DNA of 64,000 nt from Leifsonia sp. Root4 (GTDB lineage Bacteria; Actinomycetota; Actinomycetes; Actinomycetales; Microbacteriaceae). The notes under the pieces are model-generated. The model did no database searches. It was not told the origin of the DNA and worked only from the letters and a program-made list of their open reading frames with translations. Position numbers and translations under genes: made by a program. The DNA is taken from positions 1-64,000 of the forward strand of contig NZ_LMDN01000007.1 in assembly GCF_001425085.1 (NCBI RefSeq), in the 5' to 3' direction. Below are positions 33,234-41,786 of this stretch, piece by piece. Each line of letters begins with the position of its first letter. Position 1 is the stretch's first letter.

Positions 33234-34190
33234 TTGGGATACGTTTACGCGCTGATCGCGGCGATCCTCTTCGGAGCAAACGGATCTCTCGCAAAGGTCG
33301 TGCTGGAGGCCGGGATCACCCCGGCCCAGCTCACCTTCGTGCGCGTACTCACCGTGGCGCTGATCGCGGGCGTCTGGCTGCTCGCCACCGATCGGGCCGC
33401 GTTCCGCATCGGATGGCGGCAGCTCGGCATCATGGCCGTGCTCGGTGTCGTCGGCATCGCCCTTCTGCAATGGAGCTATGCGGTCGCGCTGACGATGCTG
33501 CCGGTCGGCCTGACACTGCTGCTGGAGTATCTCGCAGTGGTTGCGGTCGCCGTGATCGCCAGGGTCGTCTTCAGGGAGCAGGTGAAGCCCAGGCTGTGGC
33601 TCGCCATCGCACTGGTGCTCGTCGGGCTCGCCCTGGTCGCCCAGATCGGTCGCGGCGACGTGTCGCTCATCGGGGTGCTCTTCGCCCTCGGCGCCGCGGC
33701 GAGCCTCACCGTGTACTTCATCGTCGGCGAACGGCAGGTCAGCGCCAGCTCGCCGCTCGTCGTCGCGTTCTGGGCGATGGGCTTCGCCGCACTGTTCTGG
33801 GCGCTGTTCAGCGGCTGGTGGCAGCTTGACCCCGCCCTGCTCCAATCGCAGGTTTCGCTGGGCGGCGCCTTGGATGCCGTCGTGCTCCCCGTGTGGATCC
33901 CGCTCGCCGTCACCGCGATCGCGGGAACATTCGCGCCCTTCCTGTTCTCATTCCTCGCGCTCAAGCACCTCACGGCAACGGCCGCCGGCATCACGTCATC
34001 CGCCGAGGTGCTCTTCGCGTTCGCCGTGGCCTGGCTCTGGCTCGGCGAGGCGCTCGATCTCGCCCAGCTGCTCGGCGTCGCCATCGTGACGGCAGGTATC
34101 GTGCTGGCCCAGACAGCGAGGGTCAGCAAGATCACCGATCCGGAGCCGGCCGCCATCGCGCTGCTGCCCGCCGACCGTGCCGCCGATTAG
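33234..34190 (+). CDS. EamA/DMT-family transporter
   Basis: 318 aa from TTG 33234, four bases after the reductase stop; the start is uncertain because no ribosome site is seen and the open frame continues into the reductase gene. About ten membrane helices in two EamA repeats, with the conserved glutamate in the helix 9 region (SSAEVLFAFAVAWLWLGEAL). Family members export amino acids, metabolites or drugs. Co-transcription with the reductase is likely. Confidence 0.87.
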   Translation: MGYVYALIAAILFGANGSLAKVVLEAGITPAQLTFVRVLTVALIAGVWLLATDRAAFRIGWRQLGIMAVLGVVGIALLQWSYAVALTMLPVGLTLLLEYLAVVAVAVIARVVFREQVKPRLWLAIALVLVGLALVAQIGRGDVSLIGVLFALGAAASLTVYFIVGERQVSASSPLVVAFWAMGFAALFWALFSGWWQLDPALLQSQVSLGGALDAVVLPVWIPLAVTAIAGTFAPFLFSFLALKHLTATAAGITSSAEVLFAFAVAWLWLGEALDLAQLLGVAIVTAGIVLAQTARVSKITDPEPAAIALLPADRAAD

Positions 34191-34244
34191 TCGTGTCGGT
34201 GGTCTCTTCTACGGTGACAGAGAAGTCCCCGACGAAGGAGCACC

Positions 34245-34508
34245 ATGGCGTACGGAAGCACCCTCATCCGCTCACGGGCCACCCCGCTGGGGATCACCGC
34301 GCCCGGCCTGAGCTTTCTCCCCGTCCGCGACGGGTTGTGGCGGGTCACGACCGTCACCGGAGCGATTCTCGGCCACATCGAACGGGGCGAGTCGGGTGCG
34401 GAACGCGGCCAGCGCTTCACCGCGCGTGCGCTGCTCTCCGACGGGGTGCACTACAGCGAGCTCGGTGAGTTCGGCGATGCACAGACCGCGGCCGAGTGCT
34501 TTCGCTGA
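34245..34508 (+). CDS. Small conserved protein of unknown function
   Basis: 87 aa with a strong AAGGAG site before ATG 34245 and a -10-like TACGGT near 34211. No membrane segment. The sequence (SFLPVRDGLWRVTTVTGAILGHIERGESGAERGQRFTARALL) looks like a compact beta-rich domain. I do not recognise a family. Strong translation signals and typical base composition support it as real. Confidence 0.65.
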   Translation: MAYGSTLIRSRATPLGITAPGLSFLPVRDGLWRVTTVTGAILGHIERGESGAERGQRFTARALLSDGVHYSELGEFGDAQTAAECFR

Positions 34509-34600
34509 TTCAGGGAGTGCGTCACGGCTCCGGCCGCGCGAGTTGCGACGCGAGTTGAGGCGCGCCGGGCACAGGCACAGGCACCGCCCTGCTCCGCGGG

Positions 34601-34606
34601 TAGAGT
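34601..34606 (+). promoter_or_regulatory. -10 box for leaderless membrane-protein transcript
   Basis: TAGAGT ends 7 nt before the ATG at 34614. Confidence 0.5.
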
Positions 34607-34613
34607 GCGCCTC

Positions 34614-35300
34614 ATGCAGTGGTTGAACGATTTCTCAGACTGGTTCTTTTCTTCGAGTGCGCAGCCGGTGGTCTTCGCCGCCGCGGTCATTGCAATCGCC
34701 ATGATCGTCTCCGGCCTGCTTGCCGCGTGGATCGCCCGCGGCGCCACCAATCGCCTGATCGCGCAGCGTGACGCCGAGATCAAGGCCGCCGCGATCATCG
34801 CGCTCGTCGACGCGTCAACGGAGGCGTCGGTGTGGAACTCGCTCACGCCGCAGGAACAGGTTCTCTCGGACCGCGCCGTCGGCCAGGCCGACATCCAGAT
34901 CCGCATGCTCCCGATCCGCGGGTCCGCTGTCGCCGCCGATTGGGCCGCGCACCAGCTGCACGAGCTGAAGCGCGCATCCGCGACGTTCGGCTATCAGCTC
35001 GACCCGGCCGTCGCCGAGTTCCGCGACCGACTGGTCGAGTGGCAGAACAAGCCGGGGCGCACCCGCAAGGTGTTCGCCAGCGACCTCGAGCGTTGGAAGC
35101 TCGCCTCGAGCGAGAACGAGCGCACCCTGCTCGCCGAACAGGATGCGTGGGTCGCCCAGCAGCACCAGGCGCAGTACACGACTCCGCTGCTGCCGCAGGC
35201 GGTGGCAGCGCCCACCGCGCCCGTTGACACGCAGAAGCTCCTGGACGATGTGGACGCGCTCCGCCAGCCGAGCGCCGCGCCTGCTTCCAGCGAGTCCTAG
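34614..35300 (+). CDS. Single-pass membrane protein with long cytoplasmic domain, unknown function
   Basis: 228 aa from ATG 34614 (a GTG three codons upstream is less likely). One helix at about 17-42 (PVVFAAAVIAIAMIVSGLLAAWIARG) follows a short outside N-terminus. The rest is mainly helical and charged (WNSLTPQEQVLSDRAVGQADIQIRMLPIRGSAVAADWAAHQLHELKRASATFGYQLDPAVAEFRDRLVEWQNKPGRTRKVF) and may form a coiled coil. The tail is Pro/Ala-rich. It is a lineage-type protein whose function I cannot name. Confidence 0.65.
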   Translation: MQWLNDFSDWFFSSSAQPVVFAAAVIAIAMIVSGLLAAWIARGATNRLIAQRDAEIKAAAIIALVDASTEASVWNSLTPQEQVLSDRAVGQADIQIRMLPIRGSAVAADWAAHQLHELKRASATFGYQLDPAVAEFRDRLVEWQNKPGRTRKVFASDLERWKLASSENERTLLAEQDAWVAQQHQAQYTTPLLPQAVAAPTAPVDTQKLLDDVDALRQPSAAPASSES

Positions 35301-35305
35301 GGCCC

Positions 35306-35423
35306 GATCCTCAGCGCTTGATCCTCAGCGCCTGATCCTCAGCGCTTGATCCTCAGCGCCACCAGGCGTCGAACGGCCTGATCCTCAGCGCTTGATCTTC
35401 AGCGCCACCAGGCGTCGAACGGC
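35306..35423. repeat. 14-bp tandem repeats and a 46-bp-period duplication of the nadE 3' end
   Basis: GATCCTCAGCGC recurs at 35306, 35320, 35334, 35348 and 35380, with a one-base variant at 35394. The 44-base block 35334-35377 reappears at 35380-35423 with one mismatch. The second copy includes the last codons (FDAWWR) and TGA of nadE, so the gene end exists twice in tandem. Confidence 0.9.
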
Positions 35424-36235
35424 GAGGCCGGGGTGCGGCGCTTGTGCTCGGTTGAGCGGTAGCGGCTCTCGATGGCTGCGGCGACGGCATCCGGCACATC
35501 CTTGCCCTCGAGGTAGTCGTCGATGTCGGTGTAGCTGAGCCCCAGATTCGCTTCATCGGTCTGACCGGGGTTCTCATCGAGGAGGTCGGCCGTCGGCGGC
35601 TTGAGGTAGAGCCGCTCCGCCGCACCCAGGTGCTGGAGCATCGCACGACCCTGCCGCTTGGTGAGACCGCCGAGCGGCAGGAGATCGGTGCCGCCGTCGC
35701 CGTACTTCGTGAAGAATCCGGTCACGGCCTCCGCGGCGTGGTCGGTGCCGACCACCAGATAGCCGAACTGACCGGCGATCGCGTACTGGGCGATCATGCG
35801 GGCGCGTGCCTTGACGTTGCCCTTGTTGAAGTCGGTGACGGCCTCACCCGTCGCGTTCAGGAACTCGTCGGCGATGCCGTCGACCCCGGCCGCGATGTTG
35901 AACGTCACGGTCTGTGACGGCCGGATGAAATCGAGGGCGAGCTGCGCATCGTCTTCGTCGCGCTGCACGGCGTATGGCAGGCGCACGGCGACGAACACTG
36001 GCGCGGCGCCGCCCTCAGCCGCGCGCACCGCGGCGATCTCATCAACGGCCAGCTGGCACAGTCGACCGGCCAGGGTGGAATCCTGACCGCCGCTGATGCC
36101 GAGCACTAGACCCTTCGCCCCGGTGCGTCCGAGGTAGTCGATGAGGAAGTCGACGCGCCGTCGAATCTCGACGGCGGGGTCGATCGTCGGGGTCACGTTG
36201 AGGTCGGCCATGATCTGGGACTGAAGCGTGCGCAT
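35399..36235 (-). CDS. nadE: NH3-dependent NAD+ synthetase
   Basis: 278 aa. The PP-loop SGGQDST near residue 44 ([18 protein letters not shown]) binds ATP; later segments [20 protein letters not shown] and [37 protein letters not shown] are typical of the short, ammonia-dependent enzyme without glutaminase domain. It makes NAD+ from nicotinic acid adenine dinucleotide. A TAGATT box lies 6 nt before ATG 36235, a leaderless pattern; a second ATG nine codons in is an alternative. The final codons and stop are duplicated just downstream. Confidence 0.95.
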   Translation of the reverse strand: MRTLQSQIMADLNVTPTIDPAVEIRRRVDFLIDYLGRTGAKGLVLGISGGQDSTLAGRLCQLAVDEIAAVRAAEGGAAPVFVAVRLPYAVQRDEDDAQLALDFIRPSQTVTFNIAAGVDGIADEFLNATGEAVTDFNKGNVKARARMIAQYAIAGQFGYLVVGTDHAAEAVTGFFTKYGDGGTDLLPLGGLTKRQGRAMLQHLGAAERLYLKPPTADLLDENPGQTDEANLGLSYTDIDDYLEGKDVPDAVAAAIESRYRSTEHKRRTPASPFDAWWR

Positions 36236-36241
36236 GAGTCG

Positions 36242-36247
36242 AATCTA
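36242..36247 (-). promoter_or_regulatory. -10 box for leaderless nadE transcript
   Basis: TAGATT on the minus strand ends 6 nt before ATG 36235; no ribosome site. Confidence 0.5.
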
Positions 36248-36341
36248 TCGCGCGGATGCCGCCGCTACCGCCTCACGGGCCGAGCCTTCGCTATCATCAC
36301 GAACAGAACGTGCCCGCACAGCGGCGCAGGCAAGGAGCCCC

Positions 36342-37562
36342 GTGGATAGCAGCCCGATCACCTCACTCGTGGTCATCGCCGCGATCGCCGCCGCCGCCCC
36401 GCTGCTCGGGCGCGCCGTCGGACGTGTCGTCAAGATCCCACTCGTCGTCTTCGAGATCATCCTCGGCATCCTCCTCGGGCCATCGTTGCTCGGTTGGGTG
36501 CAGCCGAACGAGTTCACCGAGATGCTGGCGGATTTCGGCCTCGCCATGCTGTTCTTCCTCGCCGGCAACGAGATCGACTTCGCCAGGATCAAGGGTCGAC
36601 CGATGCAGCGCGCCAGCCTGGGCTGGCTGGTGTCGCTGGCACTCGGCGTCGGTGCCGGCATCCTCTTCTCCCCCACCGTGGGCGCCGGCGTGTTCATCGG
36701 CGTCGCTCTCACGTCCACGGCGCTCGGCACGATCATGCCGGTGCTGCGCGATGCCGGAGAGCTGCGCACGCCGTTCGGCGTCTCGGCGACGGCCGTCGGC
36801 GCGGTCGGCGAATTCGGCCCGCTGCTGGCGATCTCCCTCTTCCTCTCCGGCACGACGCCGCTGCACGCGACTCTCGTGCTCATCGGCTTCGCGGTCATCA
36901 CCGGCGGCGCCATCTGGTTGGCGGCGAATGGCGCGGGCAAGAGGCTGCACACGCTGATCACCTCGACGATTCACACGAGCGGGCAATTCGCGGTGCGCCT
37001 GGTGATCCTGGTTCTCGTATCGCTGGTCGGGCTGAGCGTCGCACTCGGCATCGACATGCTGCTCGGTGCCTTCGCCGCCGGTGTGCTGTACCGGGTGCTT
37101 CTCGCCGGGGCGCCTGAGCCCGACGCGGTTCTCGTCGAGGCCAAGATCGAGGCGATCGGCTTCGGCTTCCTCGTGCCGATCTTCTTCATCAACACCGGCG
37201 TCACCTTCGACCTCGACGGCCTCGTCAGCGACCCGCAGGCGATGCTTCTGCTCCCGCTGTTCGTGGTCGCGCTCCTCGTGGTCCGCGGACTGCCGAGCAC
37301 GCTCGCTGCGCCCCCGGGGGCAGCCCTCGCCGATCGCGGCGCGCTGCTGCTGTTCGGAGCGACGGGGCTGCCGATCATCGTCGCCGTCACGGCCATCGGT
37401 GTCGACCAGGGCGTTCTCGACACGGGTACCGCTGCGGCCCTCGTTGCCGCGGGCATGTTCTCCGTGCTGCTGTTCCCGCTGCTCGGCCTTGCGCTGCACA
37501 AGCGCTCACCGCAGTACGCGGTCCGCCCGCCGGACCAGGACGTCACCGTCGACGAGGCCTAG
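36342..37562 (+). CDS. CPA2-family cation:proton antiporter
   Basis: 406 aa from GTG 36342, with AAGGAG upstream. It has 12 to 13 membrane helices of the Na_H_Exchanger type (LGRAVGRVVKIPLVVFEIILGILLGPSLLGW; FFLAGNEIDFARIKG; FINTGVTFDLDGL). There is no RCK/TrkA-N domain, so it is the short form. Probably exchanges K+ or Na+ for H+. Its stop shares the palindrome CTAG with the stop of the convergent yigZ gene. Confidence 0.9.
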   Translation: MDSSPITSLVVIAAIAAAAPLLGRAVGRVVKIPLVVFEIILGILLGPSLLGWVQPNEFTEMLADFGLAMLFFLAGNEIDFARIKGRPMQRASLGWLVSLALGVGAGILFSPTVGAGVFIGVALTSTALGTIMPVLRDAGELRTPFGVSATAVGAVGEFGPLLAISLFLSGTTPLHATLVLIGFAVITGGAIWLAANGAGKRLHTLITSTIHTSGQFAVRLVILVLVSLVGLSVALGIDMLLGAFAAGVLYRVLLAGAPEPDAVLVEAKIEAIGFGFLVPIFFINTGVTFDLDGLVSDPQAMLLLPLFVVALLVVRGLPSTLAAPPGAALADRGALLLFGATGLPIIVAVTAIGVDQGVLDTGTAAALVAAGMFSVLLFPLLGLALHKRSPQYAVRPPDQDVTVDEA

Positions 37563-38212
37563 GGCTCCACATCGATCAGCTCGTGGCCGGCCGCCTCGAG
37601 CACACCGCCGCCCGCCGTGACCGCGGCGATGAGCTCGTGCAGCTCCGAGCGCTCGGGGCCGCTCAGCGTGATGACGGCACGGCTGCCGTATGCCGTGCCG
37701 AGAATATTCACGCCACGGTGCCGCAACTCCGCCTCGATACGCCCGGCGTCGGCGTGGGGAAGCGCCAGCGTGTAGAGATCGCGCCGCTCGCGCGCGACGA
37801 CCCGGCCGCGGGCGTGCGCCTCGTCAATGGTGGCGAGGACGGAGTCCGAATACGCCCGCACGAGGCCGCCTGCGCCCAGCAGAACGCCTCCGAAGTAGCG
37901 ACTGACCACCGCGACGCTGTCGATGAATTCACGACCAGACAGGGCCTCGAGCATGGGTCGGCCAGCGGTTCCCGACGGCTCGCCGTCGTCGTTGGAGCGC
38001 CGGAGCTGGTCGGGGGCGGATGCCGCGCCGATCACGAAGGCGGAGCAGTGGTGCCGCGCGCTCCACTCCTCACGCCTCGCGGCGTCGACGACGGATCGTG
38101 CCTCTGCCTCGCCATCGACCCGCACGAGACGGCAGAGGAATCGAGACCGTTTGATCTCGATCTCGGTGTCGATGCGGGCACCGACACCGCCACGCAGAGT
38201 GAGGTCCGGCAT
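37559..38212 (-). CDS. yigZ: YigZ/IMPACT-family protein
   Basis: 217 aa from ATG 38212, 8 nt after the metallopeptidase stop. The UPF0029 N-terminal domain carries EIKRSRFLCRLVRV, the NDDGEPSGTAGRPML motif and VVVSRYFGGVLLGAGGLVRAYSDS, and a C-terminal DUF1949 ferredoxin-like domain follows. Relatives of eukaryotic IMPACT bind nucleic acid or ribosomes; the bacterial role is unclear. Convergent with the antiporter gene with a 4-bp overlap. Confidence 0.92.
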   Translation of the reverse strand: MPDLTLRGGVGARIDTEIEIKRSRFLCRLVRVDGEAEARSVVDAARREEWSARHHCSAFVIGAASAPDQLRRSNDDGEPSGTAGRPMLEALSGREFIDSVAVVSRYFGGVLLGAGGLVRAYSDSVLATIDEAHARGRVVARERRDLYTLALPHADAGRIEAELRHRGVNILGTAYGSRAVITLSGPERSELHELIAAVTAGGGVLEAAGHELIDVEP

Positions 38213-38219
38213 CCGCTGG

Positions 38220-38573
38220 CTAGCCCCAGCCGAGCTCGTGGAGCTGGGCGTCGTCCATGCCGTAGAAGTGACCGATCTCATGGACCAGCGTCACATGGAT
38301 CTGATCGCGCAGCTCATCGACGTCGTCGCAGTGCGCGAGGTGCGGGTCACGGTAGATCGTGATCAGGTCGGGCAGCTCCCCGAAGCCGTACTGCTCTCGG
38401 TGCGTCAGGGCGATGCCGTGGTACAGGCCGAACAGCGAGAGCGACCCGTCTTCCGGGCGATCCTCCACCGAGAACTGGACGTTCTCGAGGCCGTCCATCA
38501 TCTCGTCGGGCAGAGCGTCGAGCTCATCGGCGACGAGGGCTTCGAAGTCCTCTTCGCTCATCTCGATCGGCAT
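38220..38573 (-). CDS. Small zincin-like metallopeptidase
   Basis: 117 aa from ATG 38573 (the frame continues into the tRNA-His gene, which cannot be coding). The zinc motif HEIGHFYGMDD (HExxH) is near the C-terminus after LVH. The N-terminus is acidic (MSEEDFEALVADELDALPDEMMDGLENV), as in the metallopeptidase family protein group (MpN/zincin_1) of actinobacteria. Cytoplasmic; substrate unknown. Followed 7 nt later by yigZ. Confidence 0.88.
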   Translation of the reverse strand: MPIEMSEEDFEALVADELDALPDEMMDGLENVQFSVEDRPEDGSLSLFGLYHGIALTHREQYGFGELPDLITIYRDPHLAHCDDVDELRDQIHVTLVHEIGHFYGMDDAQLHELGWG

Positions 38574-38596
38574 GCCGCGCCTCTTGAATCTATTGG

Positions 38597-38669
38597 GGTG
38601 AGTAACGGGGCTTGAACCCGCGACCTCCTGGACCACAACCAGGCGCTCTACCAGCTGAGCTATACCCAC
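38597..38669 (-). tRNA. tRNA-His (anticodon GTG)
   Basis: Full cloverleaf on the minus strand: acceptor stem GTGGGTA/TACTCAC, D-arm AGCTCAGCTGGTAGAGC, anticodon loop with GTG, and T-arm GCGGGTTCGAACCCCG. A G at position -1 (38670) is available, as required for HisRS. The CCA is not clearly encoded. Confidence 0.97.
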
Positions 38670-38717
38670 CATGCACCTGCTTCTCGCGAACTCGAAGAAG
38701 GCAACTAGAAGAGTGTA

Positions 38718-39338
38718 TTACATCCGAGAGGCGAAGTTGTTCACCACGTCGGCCGAGACGGCCTGAACCTGCTCGGTTGTAGGGCCGGGATCCGCGACAA
38801 ATACGGCGCGTCGGTAATATTCCAGCTCCCGAATTGATTCCAAAATATCTGCCAGAGCGCGGTGTCCGCCGTCTTTTTTGGGCGCGTTGAAGTAAACACG
38901 CGGGAACCAGCGACGCGAAAGTTCCTTGATCGAGGAAACGTCGACGTTGCGGTAGTGCAGGTGCGCATCCAGGCGGGGCATGAACTTCGCCAGGAACGCC
39001 CGGTCGGTGCCGATCGTGTTGCCGGCCAACGGGGCCTTCTGCTCGGTCGGGACGTGCTTGAGCACGTACTCGAGCACCTGGTACTCGGCATCGGCGACGC
39101 TGACACCACCGGGAATCTCTTCGATGAGGCCCGACGTCGTGTGCATGTTGCGCACGAAATCGTTCATTGACTCCAAGGCGGAGTCGTCGGGTTTGATCAC
39201 GATGCTGAAACCCTCGTCAACGGCCTTGAGGTCATAGTCGGTGATCACCACCGCTATCTCCACAAGTTCATCGACCTCGAGATCGAGGCCCGTCATTTCA
39301 CAGTCGATCCAGACCAGACGGTCGCTCGCATTCGTCAT
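38718..39338 (-). CDS. orn: Oligoribonuclease
   Basis: 206 aa DEDDh exonuclease: LVWIDCEMTGLD carries the first Asp/Glu, later residues in NTIGTDRAFLAKFMP and the terminal HRALADILESIRELEYYR carry the rest. It degrades 2-5-nt RNAs and pGpG to mononucleotides and is essential in many bacteria. Normal length. TAGACT lies 6 nt before ATG 39338, so the mRNA is probably leaderless. Confidence 0.97.
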   Translation of the reverse strand: MTNASDRLVWIDCEMTGLDLEVDELVEIAVVITDYDLKAVDEGFSIVIKPDDSALESMNDFVRNMHTTSGLIEEIPGGVSVADAEYQVLEYVLKHVPTEQKAPLAGNTIGTDRAFLAKFMPRLDAHLHYRNVDVSSIKELSRRWFPRVYFNAPKKDGGHRALADILESIRELEYYRRAVFVADPGPTTEQVQAVSADVVNNFASRM

Positions 39339-39344
39339 GGCCCC

Positions 39345-39350
39345 AGTCTA
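39345..39350 (-). promoter_or_regulatory. -10 box for leaderless orn transcript
   Basis: TAGACT ends 6 nt before ATG 39338. Confidence 0.55.
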
Positions 39351-39419
39351 CCGAGGCGCGCAGACGTGCCCCCGCGCATGCGTTCGTCCCCGAACGGCTG
39401 CGGTATCGTTGATAAGTGC

Positions 39420-39495
39420 GCCTCCGTAGCTCAGGGGATAGAGCAGGAGCCTTCTAATCTCTTGGTCGCAGGTTCGAATCCTGCCGGGGGCACCA
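39420..39495 (+). tRNA. tRNA-Arg (anticodon TCT)
   Basis: 76 nt including the encoded CCA (39493-39495). Acceptor GCCTCCG/CGGGGGC, D-arm GCTCAGGGGATAGAGC, anticodon loop CTTCTAA, T-arm GCAGGTTCGAATCCTGC. The anticodon stem has one C-T mismatch at its closing pair. The 3' half is duplicated just downstream. Confidence 0.95.
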
Positions 39496-39523
39496 GAACA
39501 AACAATCTCCCGGTGCTTCTCAC

Positions 39524-39560
39524 CTCTTGGTCGCAGCTTCGAATCCTGCCGGGGGCACCA
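39524..39560 (+). repeat. Duplicated 3' half of tRNA-Arg, attachment-site-like
   Basis: 37 bases match the tRNA-Arg 3' end (39459-39495) with a single G-to-C change in the T-stem, 65 bp downstream. It includes the CCA. Duplicated tRNA 3' ends are the classical scar of tyrosine-integrase elements, but only 28 bp separate the copies and no integrase is present, so any element has been lost. Confidence 0.85.
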
Positions 39561-39598
39561 GACCTCCACGACCGCAGGCGACCACCCGCGGGGCGGGT

Positions 39599-40744
39599 TC
39601 AAGAGCCCTCCGGCGAAATCGTCGGCGTCGCTGACGGGGCCAGCGGCGCGTCCGGCGCGGTGAGCCCGGCGATCGCGTGTTCGAAGGCGGCGAGCGTCGC
39701 GGCGTCGACCGTACCAGTCGGCTCGACGCCGAGCTCGGTCTGGAACGCCTGCAGCGCCGTGGTGAGCGTATCGGTCCACACCCCGTCGACCGGTCCATCC
39801 CAGAAACCGACGAGCTTCAACGTCTGCTGCACGGCAGCCGTCGATGCCAGCGACTCCTGAGCGGCTGCGCCTCCGAGCGCCACGAGTTCGGCCTGAAGCG
39901 CTGCGGCCGTCGCCTTGTCGACCGTGCCCGTGACAGGCAACGCGTTGGCCGCCTGGAGGTCCTCGACCGCCTGCACGGTCAACGGCCCGGACACGCCGTC
40001 AACGGTGCCGGAGTAGTACCCGGCCGTGGCGAGGTCCTGCTGGAGGGCGAGTGTATATTCGCTGACGGCCGCCTCGGCCTGCACGTGCTGATCGTCGGTG
40101 AGGCATCCTGCATCGGCGAAGAGCCTGAGCCACGCCAACTCGAGCGCGACGACCGCGCTGTTGAACTGCTCGGATGCTTCGGCGAGTGGCGTCTGCGCCG
40201 TGACGGCTGTCTGCGCGTCATCGAAGTCGGCCTCGGCCCGTTTCACCCGGTCGACGGAGGAGGCGGGCGCGAGCGGCGTGCTTGTTGTGGTCGCGGTCGG
40301 ATCACCGATCGAGGGCGTGCCGGACGGCCCAGCCTCGGCCGCGGCCAGTGCCGTCTGGGCCTGGACGAGATCCTGCTGGGCGACCACGAGAGTCTGCTGC
40401 GCAGCGACCGCGGCTTCTGCGCCGTCGAACGCGTCGTCACGGGGATCGGCGAGATCGGCGCCAGCCGCTTGAACGTCACCGACGGTCGGTGCAGTGTCGT
40501 TCAGTACGTCGCCGTACCGATCGAGTGCGTCGATGTACAAGCGGCTCGCGCCGCAGAACTCCTTGGATGCGGCGTCCAGCTCGGCCTGAGCGCTCGCCAC
40601 AGCCTTCTCCTTCGCAGCGACCTGCGTCTTCGCCCGGTCTACGCTATCGGCGCCCTCGGCGCATCCGGCGAGCCCCGCGACAATGGCGATCGGCACCACG
40701 GCAGTTGCAAGGATCCCCATCATCCTTGAGCGATCTGTGTTCAC
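39599..40744 (-). CDS. Lipoprotein with two peptidoglycan-binding domains
   Basis: 381 aa from GTG 40744, with GGAGG 6 nt upstream; a longer frame exists without support. Signal and lipobox AGLAGC near residue 27, then an Ala-rich helical region (KTQVAAKEKAVASAQAELDAASKEF and AVAAQQTLVVAQQDLVQAQTALAAAEAG) likely to form a coiled coil, then two PG_binding_1 repeats (LQQDLATAGYYSGTVDGVSGPLTVQAVEDLQ and VQQTLKLVGFWDGPVDGVWTDTLTTALQAFQ). It probably tethers the membrane to the cell wall. No enzymatic domain is seen. Confidence 0.85.
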   Translation of the reverse strand: MNTDRSRMMGILATAVVPIAIVAGLAGCAEGADSVDRAKTQVAAKEKAVASAQAELDAASKEFCGASRLYIDALDRYGDVLNDTAPTVGDVQAAGADLADPRDDAFDGAEAAVAAQQTLVVAQQDLVQAQTALAAAEAGPSGTPSIGDPTATTTSTPLAPASSVDRVKRAEADFDDAQTAVTAQTPLAEASEQFNSAVVALELAWLRLFADAGCLTDDQHVQAEAAVSEYTLALQQDLATAGYYSGTVDGVSGPLTVQAVEDLQAANALPVTGTVDKATAAALQAELVALGGAAAQESLASTAAVQQTLKLVGFWDGPVDGVWTDTLTTALQAFQTELGVEPTGTVDAATLAAFEHAIAGLTAPDAPLAPSATPTISPEGS

Positions 40745-40946
40745 ACGTATCCTCCGACCATGAGACTGCACGTTTTCACATCATGGCACCGGGGCAGGCC
40801 GCTGTGCCAGACAGTGGACATCAGAAACGCAACGCTCTCCCGGCGCTTCTCAGCGCCTCACGCGGCAGGAGCTGCGGCTTCGCGGTCGGCACGTCGGGCG
40901 CGATAGCGCTGTTTCTACCGCGGCAGGGCCGAGCGGCATCCGCTCG

Positions 40947-41630
40947 CTACTGCTCGACGGGCTGCACGCGCCGGGCTCTGGCGCGCTTGACGAGGCGCGC
41001 GACAACAAACCAGAACATCAGCGCGAGGATGGCGACGACGACGATGTCGGAGAGCACTCCGCTCCACTGCTCGAGGACGGGCTTGATCGCCGGCCCGAAT
41101 GCGAAACCGAGGCCGATCCAGACTCCGTTCCAGAGGCCGGAGCCCGCTGCGGTGTATGCCGAGAATGTCCAGAACGGCATCCGCTCGACACCGGCCGGGA
41201 TCGAGATGAACGACCGCACGAGGGGAACGCAGCGGCCGAAGAACACCGCCATCCCGCCCCAGCGGGTGAAGAAGGCCTCTGCACGGTCGAAGTCCTCGTG
41301 CTCCATGAGCGGAACCCGCCCGACCAGGCGGCGGGTGCGATCCCGGCCGAGTGCCGCGCCGATCCAGTACCACGCCCATGCTCCGATGAGAGCTCCAGCG
41401 GTCGCCGCGGCCCATGCGAGCCAGAAGTTCATCCGCCCCTCGAATGCAAGGAATCCTGCACCGGGCAAGACGGCCTCTGACGGGATCGGCGGCACGAATG
41501 TCTCGATGAGCACGGCCAACCCCACGCCGATCTCGCCGAGCGTCTCCATGAGGCTCAGGACCCAACCGATGAACCCGTCGTATCCGGCGGTGGAGTCGGT
41601 CGCTGCTGTCATCAGGCGAGCTAGGGACAT
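40947..41630 (-). CDS. DedA-family membrane protein
   Basis: 227 aa from ATG 41630 (ATG 41612 is an alternative; neither has a strong ribosome site). DedA hallmarks: ETFVPPIPSEAVLPGAGFLA, the amphipathic FxxRxxPxxR-like segment FFGRCVPLVRSFISIPAGVERMPFWTF, then GSGLWNGVWIGLGFAFG, in about five membrane-associated segments. The family moves phospholipids or undecaprenyl phosphate across the membrane. A basic tail (RLVKRARARRVQPVEQ) ends it. Divergent from the glycoceramidase-like gene. Confidence 0.9.
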   Translation of the reverse strand: MSLARLMTAATDSTAGYDGFIGWVLSLMETLGEIGVGLAVLIETFVPPIPSEAVLPGAGFLAFEGRMNFWLAWAAATAGALIGAWAWYWIGAALGRDRTRRLVGRVPLMEHEDFDRAEAFFTRWGGMAVFFGRCVPLVRSFISIPAGVERMPFWTFSAYTAAGSGLWNGVWIGLGFAFGPAIKPVLEQWSGVLSDIVVVAILALMFWFVVARLVKRARARRVQPVEQ

Positions 41631-41786
41631 GGTTGAGGCGTTCTCCACTCGTGGGGATTCGGACAGTAGTCGGTGCGTGCAGGATGTGACGATGGCGGCG
41701 CCCGTCACGGTGGAAGCTCCATTATCTCGGCGTCGGCCTGAACAGGGCCTGAGCGGGTGCCCGCGGACCCGGCCACCACCACCCAT

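Noticed and set aside
38574-38672. N-terminal extension of the metallopeptidase from 38672.
   Set aside because: It is the translation of the tRNA-His gene.
39524-39560. A second tRNA-Arg gene.
   Set aside because: Only the 3' half is present; there is no D-arm or anticodon, and one T-stem pair is broken.
40745-40946. Possible gene in the gap between the peptidoglycan-binding lipoprotein and dedA genes.
   Set aside because: No frame with a ribosome site or plausible composition; nothing identified in these 200 bases.
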